Positions 1 through 8,683 of a stretch of 64,000 nucleotides of DNA are shown one piece after another. The notes beneath the pieces were generated by a model, which worked only from the letters and a program-made list of their open reading frames with translations, was not told where the DNA came from and did not search any database. This stretch comes from Prevotella sp. Its GTDB lineage: Bacteria > Bacteroidota > Bacteroidia > Bacteroidales > Muribaculaceae. Each line of letters opens with the position of its first letter. Position 1 is the stretch's first letter. The translations under genes and the position numbers were made by a program. The stretch covers positions 793,844 through 857,843 of the forward strand of contig JAMPBN010000001.1 of NCBI GenBank assembly GCA_023666665.1, given 5' to 3'.

Positions 1-162
1 CATGCCGATGAGAGCCACCAGGTTGTCAAAGCCCAAATCGTTGCGCAGCAGGGTTGCCAGCGCGTGCCAGTTGGCGTCGGGAACGGTGAGTTCAAGCGTT
101 TCGCCTTCAGCAAAAGTCACTTCCGGAAACTGCTTGCTCACTATCTCCTGAATGTTTGCCAT
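1..162 (-). CDS. nuoC: NADH-quinone oxidoreductase subunit C (or fused C/D), N-terminal fragment
   Basis: Only the first 54 codons lie in the window; the reading frame runs off the left edge. The start ATG (160-162, minus) follows nuoB in the same orientation. The visible residues include LRNDLGFDNLVALIG, which resembles the NuoC pattern in which a short leader precedes a 'LGFxxLxxLtg' motif. NuoC is a peripheral-arm subunit of respiratory complex I. In many Bacteroidetes it is fused to NuoD (established knowledge), but the fragment is too short to tell. Identity rests largely on its place after nuoA and nuoB. Confidence 0.8.
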   Translation of the reverse strand, partial: MANIQEIVSKQFPEVTFAEGETLELTVPDANWHALATLLRNDLGFDNLVALIGM

Positions 163-230
163 ATCTTTTGATATAAATTTTCGCTTGCGAAAATTTGGTT
201 AAGGGTTAAGGGTTAATGGTTAGGGGTTTA
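161..230 (-). repeat. nuoB-nuoC spacer: two hairpins plus a 7-nt periodic array ending in the nuoB stop codon
   Basis: On the plus strand 161-174 is a 5-bp hairpin (ATATC/GATAT). Positions 175-196 form a 10-bp perfect stem (AAATTTTCGC / GCGAAAATTT) with a 2-nt centre. Positions 197-230 are four heptads of type GGTTANN followed by GGTTTA. The last three bases (228-230) are the nuoB stop codon on the minus strand, so the array is built into the gene end. The same 34-nt plan recurs at 57096-57129. Function unknown. Confidence 0.8.
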
Positions 231-827
231 GTCCGCAATGGGATGGTTTTTGAGAAACTCCTTTTGGCTTTCCTTGCGGTTTGCGCCGCCAAAGAATTTC
301 GACACGGTGATTTTGCGCTGCAACTGCATAATAGCGTAAATCATCGCTTCGGGGCGCGGAGGACAGCCGGGGCAGTAGACGTCGACCGGAATTATTTCAC
401 CGACGCCCTTGACCACGTGGTAGGAGTTCTTGAACGGACCGCCGGAAACCGCGCAGCCACCGCAGGCAATCACGTATTTGGGCTCGGCGAGCTGATCATA
501 GAGTCGGCGCACTATCGGAGCCATGCGATGCACGATAGTACCGGCCACCATCATGAAGTCGGCCTGACGTGGCGACGAGCGGGCAACTTCCCAGCCGAAG
601 CGGGCAAAGTCATAGCGCGCAGCGCCCAGGGCAATAAACTCAATGCCGCAGCACGACGTTGCAAACGTCAGCGGCCACAGCGAGTTGGAGCGGCTCCAGT
701 TCATCAGCTTGTCGGCAGTGCCAACAATGACGTTGGTACCATTGGCGGCCAACTCGCGCTGAAGCTGCTCAATATATTCGTTGTCTTTCCATGCCTCGTA
801 GGGCATTCCTTTGCGGGTTACTTCCAT
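228..827 (-). CDS. nuoB: NADH-quinone oxidoreductase subunit B
   Basis: The protein has 199 aa. NuoB carries the terminal [4Fe-4S] cluster N2 of complex I, next to the quinone site. Candidate cluster ligands are visible: tandem Cys59-Cys60 (SCCGIE), Cys125 (CGGCAVSGG) and Cys155 (CPGCPPRPE), with spacing close to that of the family. I chose the ATG at 827, which overlaps the 3' end of nuoA by 10 bp and gives a normal N-terminus. A longer frame starting at 1046 would add 73 residues read through nuoA and is not convincing. It is co-transcribed with nuoA and nuoC. Confidence 0.96.
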   Translation of the reverse strand: MEVTRKGMPYEAWKDNEYIEQLQRELAANGTNVIVGTADKLMNWSRSNSLWPLTFATSCCGIEFIALGAARYDFARFGWEVARSSPRQADFMMVAGTIVHRMAPIVRRLYDQLAEPKYVIACGGCAVSGGPFKNSYHVVKGVGEIIPVDVYCPGCPPRPEAMIYAIMQLQRKITVSKFFGGANRKESQKEFLKNHPIAD

Positions 828-1186
828 TCCAATGCTCCTTTCTTCCAGGCATATATGAGGCCAAGAACAAGAATTGTGAAAAATACGGCGATGCAAATAA
901 CTCCCGCAGCGCCCAGAGTCCGCATATTCACGGCCCAGGGAAACAGGAACACACACTCGACGTCGAACATCAGAAACAGAATGGCATACAGATAGTAACC
1001 TATCTTGAACTGAGCCATTGACTCGCCTCGAGTCGGGATACCGCACTCATATGCCTCACCCTTTTGGGGGTTGAAAGAGCGCGGGCCGATAAGCCCGGCA
1101 ATCCAAAGAGCCGCAGCAACGAGTGCAAGACCCGTAAGGGCGGCAGTAATGGCCAACACGCCATTAGAGATGGATAACGTTATCAT
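818..1186 (-). CDS. nuoA: NADH-quinone oxidoreductase subunit A
   Basis: A 122-aa membrane subunit of complex I, first gene of the nuo operon here. Three hydrophobic segments are visible, near residues 9-32, 64-82 and 90-112. The conserved family loop is present: GEAYECGIP, where the Cys belongs to the mobile loop near the quinone pocket, followed by the acidic FLMFDVE segment in the second membrane helix. Length and pattern are normal for the family. It overlaps nuoB, which suggests translational coupling. Confidence 0.95.
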   Translation of the reverse strand: MITLSISNGVLAITAALTGLALVAAALWIAGLIGPRSFNPQKGEAYECGIPTRGESMAQFKIGYYLYAILFLMFDVECVFLFPWAVNMRTLGAAGVICIAVFFTILVLGLIYAWKKGALEWK

Positions 1187-1235
1187 ACAGGTTTTTATAC
1201 TACAAAAACAGTATATAATTGGTCTATTTTACCCG

Positions 1236-1243
1236 CAAATTTA
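1236..1243 (-). promoter_or_regulatory. Probable -7 element for the nuo operon
   Basis: The minus strand reads TAAATTTG, matching the Bacteroidetes -7 consensus TAnnTTTG, about 50 nt upstream of the nuoA start. No good TTTG element lies 19-20 nt further upstream, so this is a partial match only. Confidence 0.45.
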
Positions 1244-1309
1244 CGAAAAATTTCTTAATGCCCCACCCTATTATCAAAAAAAGTGTAAAAATTTTAGGCG
1301 GTTGGGCGT

Positions 1310-1386
1310 TAGGCGTTACAGAAAGCAAAGAGGCCGCGCCGGGGCGCAGCCTCAATTATGCATTATGCATTCTTAATTATGCATTA
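1310..1386 (-). repeat. Hairpin plus 7-nt periodic array at the 3' end of the 1384-4803 gene
   Basis: Plus strand: short heptads (GGCGTTA type) at about 1310-1320, a GC-rich nested hairpin at 1330-1353 (GAGGC/GCCTC outside, GCGCC/GGCGC inside), then heptads of type AATTATG/CATTATG at 1354-1386. The stop codon of the large secreted protein (1384-1386) lies in the last heptad. Seen from that gene, the order is stop in heptads, heptads, hairpin, so the hairpin may also act as a transcription terminator although no clear U-run follows. Confidence 0.65.
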
Positions 1387-4300
1387 CTTCACCAGGACTT
1401 TGCGGCCATTAATGATGTTGATGCCGCGAACCGGTGCGTTCAGGCGACGACCCGTCAGGTCGTAGATGCCCTCGGCATATTTGGATGCGGGAGCGGCTCC
1501 GACTTCGTCAATGCCGTTGACTGTGCCGTCTTGGTCGATTACAAACGATGACTTCAGCGCTCTGGTGTGTGTGCCGTCGGCAGTGGTCATCTTAGCGCCG
1601 GCAACTTCCAGCTTGTAGTTCTTACCTACAGTGAGTTCGCCCATAGTCACGACATAGTTGCCATCGCGGAGCTCTTTGGCGGTAAACTCGCAAGAGCCAT
1701 CTTCGAGAGCCACTCGCGACTTAACCTTGGCTGAGCTGAGAGCTTCTTCTTCCTCGGAGGTCATCGGAATCACGCGGACAATCACTTCGTCGTCGGCCAC
1801 AGCTTCGTGCAAAGCTCCGCTAAGAGTCATTGTCAGACCCTCCTGGCTATCATAGCTCAGCGAGTACTCAACGTCGTCGAGCGCACTGATGCCCCAATGG
1901 GAGTTCTCTATGCCGTTAGGATCGGCAGAACCGTCAGCACTCCAATTCACAATAGTACCGCCGCTTTGACTCATATGGATGGAACCGCCGGGGCTGTTCG
2001 ATGCATATCCGGTTCTTGTAATGGCAAAACGACCGATGAAGTTGTTATACACCAGATTATACACCTGAGCAGACTCGCGGTCAACCATATTGATATTTAA
2101 GCCGGGAGTGCCAATTGCCTTACCGCTCTTTTCGTTGACGATAATATAACCGTCGTCAACCTTTTCTATGGTCCAAAGTGTGGAGTAGTCAGTAGCATCT
2201 GCTATGCCGGCAATTTTTGTGCCGTTGTCGTGCATATAACGCACTGACCAACCGGAAGCCGACTCCTTGTTCGTCCAAAGCTGAACGTGTTGACCGACAA
2301 TATACTTGTCAAGAATCGAATCAACCTCGGCAGTGATAGCTTCGAAATTGTTCACAATGCCGTTGCGTTTGGAGTTGTTAACGCTTTCTATCGTGGTCAG
2401 AGCATCATAAGCGGCATTATGTTCGGCAACTAAGGCAGCGTAGTCCTTAACGGCTGCATTATTCATGGAAAGGGCAGCAAGGCTCTCGCTGTTGTCAATG
2501 GCACGAAGTGCTCCAATGTTGTTTTTTACGGCAGTAATATAAGTGGTTTTTGCGTGTTCGATTTCAGTGTCGTTAGCTTCGATAAAGTACCAAAGTGCGC
2601 CGTTGCCGTTTGTGGTGGTCAGGTCGAGGTTGTCGCGACCATCGCCAATGGGGCTGTAATTGGTAAAATAAAATTCACCGTTTCCACCCAGATTGAGTGC
2701 ATAGTTGAAGTTGTCACTGCCCTTGGCTATACCGTAGGTGTTTGCAATACTGAAATTATCGGTGTCGGTGCCATAGGACGTCTCGTTCAAACGATACAGA
2801 TACACCTCGGTGGCATCTTCGGCTTCTGACATCGTCAACGCGTCGCCTTTCATAGCATAACCGTCAATTAGATTGAAAATCTTGACGCTGCCATTTCCGG
2901 CCTGTTCCAAACGCCAGTAAATGCCGGCCTGGGCAAGAGTTGAGGCACTAACATTTTCACCGGGGCCGCTTGCATTCGTGCGCGTTTCGCCGTTGACGCT
3001 GAGATTTGCGTTTTGTCCCATAACTATTTTGCGGTCGGAGAGTATACGATAGTAGCGGGGATTTTCTTTGGTCGACACCTGAGGTTCGCAGAAGGTAAAG
3101 GAGGCCGGCTCAATAGTCCACACGGAGCCGGGGTCCTCAGCATCGTTATAATCCATCAGATTGCCGGTGGTTCCGCTCAAGTGGATATAATTGGCAGAGC
3201 CGTCTATCTTCAGCATAACGCCGGTTGATACTGCAGAGGGTATAAGCAGCTGATCTTTTAGCTGATAGCCGGTGGTACGGTTATAAAAGCGCAGCTTGTT
3301 GTTGTCTACTTTCATCAACCATATGCAGTCGTCATTTTTCTGCTCGGCAGTGCGGGAGTTAATTACCACATTGCCGGCTGCGTTGATGTAAATTGCAAGC
3401 CAAGGATTGTTGGCTGTATAGCTACCGGTACCGCTTGCACGGCGATTATTGTAGATGGTTACGAACTTATTGTTAAATTTGGCGATGTAGGCGGCATATT
3501 GAGCATTGGCAGCAGCAACGGCTTCGTCCATAGTTAAGCCGGTGGTACCCTCGGGCATAGTCACCACGGGACAATCTTCGCCGCCAATCACCGCTTTCAT
3601 TTTGGCGCAACCCCGGGCAATTCCTTTCAGCTCGGCAACTCTGGCATCAAACACCGCCTGCGGGTCATAAGTTTCTTCAACATAACGCTCCGGCATCCAA
3701 TATGAAGCATTATTCAACTCACAACGGTGGATTTGATAGTTTTGCCCGGTCCCGGCTACACTCAAAAAATTAGTTCCTTGACCGAGGGTAATGTAGTCAT
3801 CAGTACCAATAGTCAAATCAAACCAAGCCACACTGTCGGGTTTTGCCGCACGGTCAAACGTATAAATATATCTGGAAGTTTTATCAGCTGCTGCTTGAAC
3901 ACCGCCTGCATTATTTGCAACGATGTTGCTTATAGCGCCATTAGGATATGCCTTATTTACTACGCAGTATTTTCCGGCATTCGCTCCCTCGCCTGCAATA
4001 AGTTGCCATAATTGGCCATCAATATCCGCCTCAGTTGCACCCGCACTAAGATGAGCAACATTGCCCGAGCTAACAGTGGGCTGCGTGATTTTTTCAGTAC
4101 GAGTTGCATCGCTCCATTTAAAGATATACCATGGATTAACCGGATAGTAACCAAGGTAATTACCCTCGCGGTTGCCACTATCTTCCTTATTCACGAAGCG
4201 ATACCACTGCCCCTCCATCGGGAAAGTTGTGTCAATAACTTCGTGCGTAAATACATACCACACGGAATAGCCACCATTTCTATCAGTGCCAGTATACTGC

Positions 4301-4803
4301 GGTATAGAAGTTTCATTATTTGTATTTAAATACCCTGCAACGTTATTTCCGGTGTGTGTTGACAGACGTATTGTATTTGTTCCATTCACTACGACACTCC
4401 ACTTGTCAGAATTACTCCAGTTATCGGCACTCGCAATATCGGCAGTAAACTTGGCGGCATAAGCTATATCATCTTTCATAGAAACAGAACCACTTGAAAA
4501 TGAGTTCCCGGTACTTCCCACATACTGATTTGAAGTATAGCTCTGAAGCACGAATGTTCCGTCATCTTGAACACGAACCACAAACAGATTAGCCTCAGTA
4601 AGAGTTTGGGTCTTGACTGCTGCTCCGGCAAAATAATAGCCCGCGCCACCGTGATTATCCAAACATTGAAGCGATATAACCGTGCCATCGGTAAATGCTG
4701 TAGACACGGTAGCATTGGTTATCTGTACGCCCTCAAGCGAAACCTCCGTAGAAGCACTTGCCATTATTGGTAGGATAACCGACAATAGTAATAGTTTTTT
4801 CAT
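1384..4803 (-). CDS. Very large secreted protein (1139 aa) with Bacteroidales C-terminal tail
   Basis: The N-terminus is a typical Sec signal peptide (MKKLLLLSVILPIMASAS). The body is rich in Asn, Thr, Gly and aromatic residues and has loosely repeated modules around Trp-rich motifs such as SVWTIEP and TLWTIEKVDDGYIIVN. These remind me of lectin-like beta-trefoil repeats, but the resemblance is weak. The last 30 residues contain GIYDLTGRRLNAP and a G-x-NIINGR motif and end in VLVK. This tail is shared with the proteins at 11665 and 52569 and resembles sorting or anchoring tails of Bacteroidetes surface proteins. It stands alone between two operons. No catalytic motif is recognised; a role in binding host or dietary glycans or proteins is only a guess. 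Confidence 0.8.
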   Translation of the reverse strand: MKKLLLLSVILPIMASASTEVSLEGVQITNATVSTAFTDGTVISLQCLDNHGGAGYYFAGAAVKTQTLTEANLFVVRVQDDGTFVLQSYTSNQYVGSTGNSFSSGSVSMKDDIAYAAKFTADIASADNWSNSDKWSVVVNGTNTIRLSTHTGNNVAGYLNTNNETSIPQYTGTDRNGGYSVWYVFTHEVIDTTFPMEGQWYRFVNKEDSGNREGNYLGYYPVNPWYIFKWSDATRTEKITQPTVSSGNVAHLSAGATEADIDGQLWQLIAGEGANAGKYCVVNKAYPNGAISNIVANNAGGVQAAADKTSRYIYTFDRAAKPDSVAWFDLTIGTDDYITLGQGTNFLSVAGTGQNYQIHRCELNNASYWMPERYVEETYDPQAVFDARVAELKGIARGCAKMKAVIGGEDCPVVTMPEGTTGLTMDEAVAAANAQYAAYIAKFNNKFVTIYNNRRASGTGSYTANNPWLAIYINAAGNVVINSRTAEQKNDDCIWLMKVDNNKLRFYNRTTGYQLKDQLLIPSAVSTGVMLKIDGSANYIHLSGTTGNLMDYNDAEDPGSVWTIEPASFTFCEPQVSTKENPRYYRILSDRKIVMGQNANLSVNGETRTNASGPGENVSASTLAQAGIYWRLEQAGNGSVKIFNLIDGYAMKGDALTMSEAEDATEVYLYRLNETSYGTDTDNFSIANTYGIAKGSDNFNYALNLGGNGEFYFTNYSPIGDGRDNLDLTTTNGNGALWYFIEANDTEIEHAKTTYITAVKNNIGALRAIDNSESLAALSMNNAAVKDYAALVAEHNAAYDALTTIESVNNSKRNGIVNNFEAITAEVDSILDKYIVGQHVQLWTNKESASGWSVRYMHDNGTKIAGIADATDYSTLWTIEKVDDGYIIVNEKSGKAIGTPGLNINMVDRESAQVYNLVYNNFIGRFAITRTGYASNSPGGSIHMSQSGGTIVNWSADGSADPNGIENSHWGISALDDVEYSLSYDSQEGLTMTLSGALHEAVADDEVIVRVIPMTSEEEEALSSAKVKSRVALEDGSCEFTAKELRDGNYVVTMGELTVGKNYKLEVAGAKMTTADGTHTRALKSSFVIDQDGTVNGIDEVGAAPASKYAEGIYDLTGRRLNAPVRGINIINGRKVLVK

Positions 4804-4849
4804 GGAAAAATTATGTGAATTTGTGAATTAATTTAATTGATTTAACTCG

Positions 4850-4886
4850 CAAATTTACACACTTTTTCACAATTACCCCCCCCCAA
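4850..4886 (-). promoter_or_regulatory. Promoter with G9 homopolymer in front of the 1139-aa secreted protein
   Basis: On the minus strand TTG (4886-4884) is followed by a run of nine G (4884-4876), then TAAATTTG (4857-4850). The spacer is 26 nt instead of the usual 19-20, and the homopolymer lies within it. Length changes of the G-run would alter the -33/-7 spacing. The start codon is 47 nt downstream. Confidence 0.5.
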
Positions 4887-4913
4887 TTTGTTAATCTTTG
4901 TTAAATAACAAAT

Positions 4914-4953
4914 AAAAAGTCCTTAAGGTCTTTAATGACCTTAGGGACTTTTG
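4914..4953 (-). terminator. Intrinsic terminator of the etfB-etfA-acd operon
   Basis: A 15-bp stem (4916-4930 with 4937-4951, one G-T wobble) has a 6-nt loop and A/T runs on both sides, so it could work in both directions. It lies 20 nt after the acyl-CoA dehydrogenase stop codon. Confidence 0.9.
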
Positions 4954-4972
4954 TATTCAATTAGCCGAGTTA

Positions 4973-6685
4973 TCAGGCTTGATAGAGGGGAAGTTCGTCG
5001 GGGTTGAAGCCGGCGATGAAGGCGCTGTGTTGTTCAACAAGGGCGCAGGCGAGGTTGTTGTAAACGACTGCGGACTTGGTAAACGACTCGGTGCGTACGG
5101 CATCGAGGAGGAGCAAGTAGCTCATAACCACGTTGCCGGCCATCTCTACGAGGCGGCGAGCCATAAAGTCAATGAGGGGCTGATTTCGGGTTTCGGTAAC
5201 GGAAGCAACGGCAGCCTGAAGTTTCTCGGTCATACCTTCGAGGCGAGCCTTGACGGCGGCGAGTTCGGCGCTGAGTTCCTTGCCTTCGAGCTGAGCCTTG
5301 TAGTTTTCAATGAGGGTAGAGATGGTGCCGGTAGTGACGTGGCGAATCGCGGCAACTACTTGCAGTTGAGTGGTACCCTCATAGATTGAGGTGATGCGGG
5401 CATCGCGGTAGAGGCGCTCGCAGGCATATTCTTTCATAAAGCCCGAACCGCCGTGAACCTGAATGCAGTCGTAGGCATTCTGATTGGCGTATTCCGAGCC
5501 GAGGCCCTTGGCCAGCGGGGTGCAAGCGTCGGCGAGCTTGGAGTAGTATTTGCACTCCTTGCGTTCTTCGGGAGTGAGGGGGCGTTCCTTGGCGATGTCC
5601 TCATATGCCTTGTAGAGGTCGACGTAGCGCGAGGTTTCGTAGAGCAGTGAGCGGGAGGCATCAAGGCGTGCTTTCATCACGGCAATCATTTCGTAGACTA
5701 CGGGGAACTCGATAATTGCCTTTCCAAACTGCTTGCGTTCCTGAGCGTAGGCGAGGGCCTCGCGGCAGGCAAGTTCGCTGCAGCCGACGCTCTGAGCGGC
5801 GATGCCGAGGCGAGCGCCGTTCATCAGCGCCATAACGTATTTGATAAGGCCGAGTTTGCGCGAACCGCAAAGTTCTGCCTTGGCGTTTTTGTAGACGAGT
5901 TCGCATGTGGGCGAACCCTTGATGCCCATCTTGTTTTCGATGCGGCGCACGGTAACACCGCCGTCGCGCTTGTCGTAGATAAACATTGAAAGGCCGCGGC
6001 CGTCGCGGGTGCCCTCTTCCGAGCGGGCAAGCACGAGGTGGATGTCGGCGTCGCCGTTGGTAATGAAGCGCTTAACGCCGTTGAGGCGCCAAGTGCCGTC
6101 GGGCATCTCAGTGGCCTTGAGCATTACGCTCTGGAGGTCGGAGCCGGCATCGGGTTCGGTGAGGTCCATACTCATAGTCTCACCCTCGCAGACGCGTGGA
6201 ATAAACTTCTGCTTCTGTTCCTCGGAGCCGAATTCGTAGATGGTTTCGGCGCAGTCTTGCAGACCCCAGAGGTTTTCAAATCCGCAGTCGGCACGGCTGA
6301 CAATGTCGGCAGCCATAATGTAGGGGGTGATGGGGAAGTTGAGGCCTCCGAGACGGCGGGGCATTGACATACCCATCAGTCCGGCCTTGCGGCAGGCGTC
6401 GAGGTTGCGCTGAGTGCCGTCGGCATATATTACGCCGCCATTTTCAACGCGGGGACCCTGATGGTCAACGTCTTCAGCGTTGGGGGCAACGATGTCGCCA
6501 CACATTTCGCCAACGATTTTGAGCACGCGGCGATAGTTGTCCATGGCGTCTTCGTAGGTAAAGGGAGCGTAGTCAAACTTGGCGGCGTCGGTATAGTCGC
6601 GCTCTTTGAGGGCAACGATTTTCTCCATCAGCGGGTGGCTGAGGTAGTGGAGGAGGTCGGGATTATCAGTAAAAAAGTTAGCCAT
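4973..6685 (-). CDS. Acyl-CoA dehydrogenase (570 aa)
   Basis: This FAD enzyme introduces a double bond next to the thioester of acyl-CoA and passes electrons to ETF, which is encoded by the two genes just upstream. Family signatures are visible: MDLTEPDAGSD and the RFITNGDAD region in the middle domain, GARLGIAAQSVG, the QERKQFGK segment, QVHGGSGFMKEY, and ITSIYEGTTQLQ near the C-terminal third, where the Glu is the usual catalytic base. At 570 aa it is longer than the classical enzymes of about 380 aa. The extra N-terminal segment and C-terminal helical extension fit a long subfamily found with etfAB in Bacteroidetes. The start ATG overlaps the etfA stop by one base. Substrate chain length cannot be read from the sequence; it could also run in reverse as an enoyl-CoA reductase. 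Confidence 0.9.
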   Translation of the reverse strand: MANFFTDNPDLLHYLSHPLMEKIVALKERDYTDAAKFDYAPFTYEDAMDNYRRVLKIVGEMCGDIVAPNAEDVDHQGPRVENGGVIYADGTQRNLDACRKAGLMGMSMPRRLGGLNFPITPYIMAADIVSRADCGFENLWGLQDCAETIYEFGSEEQKQKFIPRVCEGETMSMDLTEPDAGSDLQSVMLKATEMPDGTWRLNGVKRFITNGDADIHLVLARSEEGTRDGRGLSMFIYDKRDGGVTVRRIENKMGIKGSPTCELVYKNAKAELCGSRKLGLIKYVMALMNGARLGIAAQSVGCSELACREALAYAQERKQFGKAIIEFPVVYEMIAVMKARLDASRSLLYETSRYVDLYKAYEDIAKERPLTPEERKECKYYSKLADACTPLAKGLGSEYANQNAYDCIQVHGGSGFMKEYACERLYRDARITSIYEGTTQLQVVAAIRHVTTGTISTLIENYKAQLEGKELSAELAAVKARLEGMTEKLQAAVASVTETRNQPLIDFMARRLVEMAGNVVMSYLLLLDAVRTESFTKSAVVYNNLACALVEQHSAFIAGFNPDELPLYQA

Positions 6686-7716
6686 TATTTGGAATTCTTT
6701 TTGTAGTATTTAATCAACTTGGGGATGATTTCCTCAACGTCGGCAGTGATTACATAGTCGGCGATAGTGTTGATTGGAGCATTGGGGTCGTTATTGATGG
6801 AGATAATAATGGAGCTGTCTTGCATACCGGCAATGTGCTGAATCTGACCGCTGATGCCGCAGGCAATGTAGAGCTTGGGGCGCACGGTGGTGCCGGTTTG
6901 GCCGATTTGGCGGGCATTTTCAGTCCAGCCGGCATCGACGGCGGCGCGGGTTGCGCCAACCTCGGCGTTGAGCACCTTGGCGAGCTCGTGGAGCAAATCG
7001 AAGCCCTCTTTTGAGCCCATACCGTAGCCGCCGGCCACGATGATGGGGGCATTTTTGATGTTGATTTTCGACTTTTCGATCTGACGGTCGATGATTTCAA
7101 CAACGTATTGGGCGGGGTCGATGTAGTCGTCGGCTTTGAGGTTGACAACCTCAGCCGTATGGTTGGGGTCGTGGATCTCTTTTTTCATCACGCCCTCGCG
7201 CACGGTGGCCATTTGGGGGCGACACTCGGGGTTGACGATTGTGGCAACGATGTTGCCGCCGAAAGCCGGGCGAATTTGATAGAGCAGATTGGTGTAGCTC
7301 TTGCCGGTTTTCGCGTCGGTATGGTCGCCGATTTCCAAAGCGGTGCAGTCGGCGGTAAGGCCGCTGTGGAGGCAGGAGCTTACGCGCGGGCCAAGGTCGC
7401 GGCCAATACACGTTGCGCCCATAAGGCAGATTTGCGGCTTGATTTCCTTAAAGAGGTTGATAAGGAGGGCGGCGTGGGGATTTGTGGTGTAAGGGAAAAG
7501 ACGTGTGTCGTCTACCTTATATACGGTGTCTACGCCGTAGGGGGTGAGGGTTTTCTCAACATCGCCGAGATTATGGCCGGCCACTATGGCTTCGAGCTTC
7601 ACGCCGAGTTTGTCGGCAAGGGTGCGACCCTTGGTGAGGAGTTCGAGGCTCACGTCGGCAACGTGGTCTTCAGCCCATTCGCAATAAACTATGAGGTTGT
7701 TCTGATCTTTTGACAT
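6685..7716 (-). CDS. etfA: Electron transfer flavoprotein alpha subunit
   Basis: A 343-aa subunit. The C-terminal FAD-binding domain is clear: VAGGYGMGSKEGF, then GATRAAVDAGW, the GQTGTTVRPKLYIACGISG loop and AGMQDSSIIISINND, ending near IADYVITAD. It pairs with EtfB to accept electrons from the acyl-CoA dehydrogenase encoded downstream. I used the ATG at 7716 (MSKDQNNLIVYCEW), four bases after the etfB stop; a start nine codons earlier would overlap etfB and adds nothing family-like. Whether the pair is electron-bifurcating cannot be decided by eye. Confidence 0.95.
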   Translation of the reverse strand: MSKDQNNLIVYCEWAEDHVADVSLELLTKGRTLADKLGVKLEAIVAGHNLGDVEKTLTPYGVDTVYKVDDTRLFPYTTNPHAALLINLFKEIKPQICLMGATCIGRDLGPRVSSCLHSGLTADCTALEIGDHTDAKTGKSYTNLLYQIRPAFGGNIVATIVNPECRPQMATVREGVMKKEIHDPNHTAEVVNLKADDYIDPAQYVVEIIDRQIEKSKINIKNAPIIVAGGYGMGSKEGFDLLHELAKVLNAEVGATRAAVDAGWTENARQIGQTGTTVRPKLYIACGISGQIQHIAGMQDSSIIISINNDPNAPINTIADYVITADVEEIIPKLIKYYKKNSK

Positions 7717-7720
7717 AATG

Positions 7721-8593
7721 TTAGCCGATAGTGTGGTTGGCAATAAGTTCTTTGATAAGTTCTTCGAGTTGAGCGTCGTCGTTGTCGATGCGGCGGCTTT
7801 CCTTGGCGGTGAATACCACGTTTTCTACGTTTTTCACCTTTGTGGGTGAGCCGGGGAAGCCAATCTGCTCGGGGTCAGCCTCAACATATGCGGCGTTCCA
7901 CTCCACGATAGCCTCGGGGCAGCGTTCGTCGGCACGTTTTTGTGCTTCGGGGTCGAGGGCATTATACTCTGTGGGAGATGCTGCATATTTGAATTTGCAG
8001 ACGCGGCGGGCATTGCGGGGGCGACATTCGTCGGCGGTGCCGCCTACGGTAACGAGGCAGGGGAGCGGAGCCTTAACGGTTTCGACGCCGTTTTCGAGGC
8101 GACGCTTCACGGTTACGTATCCATCTTTGAGGTCAACGATTTCTTCAGCATAGGTAACCTGAGGCACTCCGAGCTTCTCGGCAATCTGAGGCCCCACCTG
8201 AGCGGTGTCGCCGTCAATGGCCTGACGGCCACCGAGAATTATGTCGTAACCCTCCATCTTCTTGATTGCCTGAGCAAGGGAGTAAGAAGTGGCCAGGGTG
8301 TCAGCACCTCCGAGGGCGCGGTCGGTCAACACTACTCCGCGGTCGGCGCCGCGATAAATGGCTTCGCGAATGATTTCAGAAGCGCGGGGAAGACCCATTG
8401 TGAGCATCGTCACGGTAGAGCCGGGGTTGGCATCTTTCAGTCTCAGAGCCTGTTCGAGGGCGTTGAGGTCTTCGGGATTGAAGATGGCGGGCAACACTGC
8501 GCGGTTGATTGTGCCGTCTTCTTTCATTGCATCTTTGCCCACGTTGCGGGTGTCAGGCACCTGCTTGGCGAGCACGATGATGTTTAAACTCAT
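7721..8593 (-). CDS. etfB: Electron transfer flavoprotein beta subunit
   Basis: A 290-aa subunit. Typical features are the N-terminal IIVLAKQVPDT motif, NPEDLNALEQALRLKD, the nucleotide-binding GRQAIDGDTAQVGPQIAE segment and the anchor LPCLVTV. First gene of the operon etfB-etfA-acd, which works as one electron-transfer unit. It carries its own promoter (8652-8683), partly lying in the 3' end of nadC. Confidence 0.95.
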   Translation of the reverse strand: MSLNIIVLAKQVPDTRNVGKDAMKEDGTINRAVLPAIFNPEDLNALEQALRLKDANPGSTVTMLTMGLPRASEIIREAIYRGADRGVVLTDRALGGADTLATSYSLAQAIKKMEGYDIILGGRQAIDGDTAQVGPQIAEKLGVPQVTYAEEIVDLKDGYVTVKRRLENGVETVKAPLPCLVTVGGTADECRPRNARRVCKFKYAASPTEYNALDPEAQKRADERCPEAIVEWNAAYVEADPEQIGFPGSPTKVKNVENVVFTAKESRRIDNDDAQLEELIKELIANHTIG

Positions 8594-8651
8594 ACTGTAA
8601 TATTGTTAGTGATGATTGGTTTATTTCGTTTTTTAAACGCAAAAGTTGCCG

Positions 8652-8683
8652 CAAAGGTACACAAATTTTGCCAAAAGTGCAAA
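8652..8683 (-). promoter_or_regulatory. Promoter of the etfB-etfA-acd operon
   Basis: Minus strand TTTG (8683-8680), 20-nt spacer, TACCTTTG (8659-8652): an almost ideal Bacteroidetes promoter, giving a leader of about 55 nt. Confidence 0.8.

Noticed and set aside
216..995. Open frame of 259 codons on the plus strand across nuoB
   Set aside because: It is antisense to a fully conserved NuoB and has no homology-like pattern.
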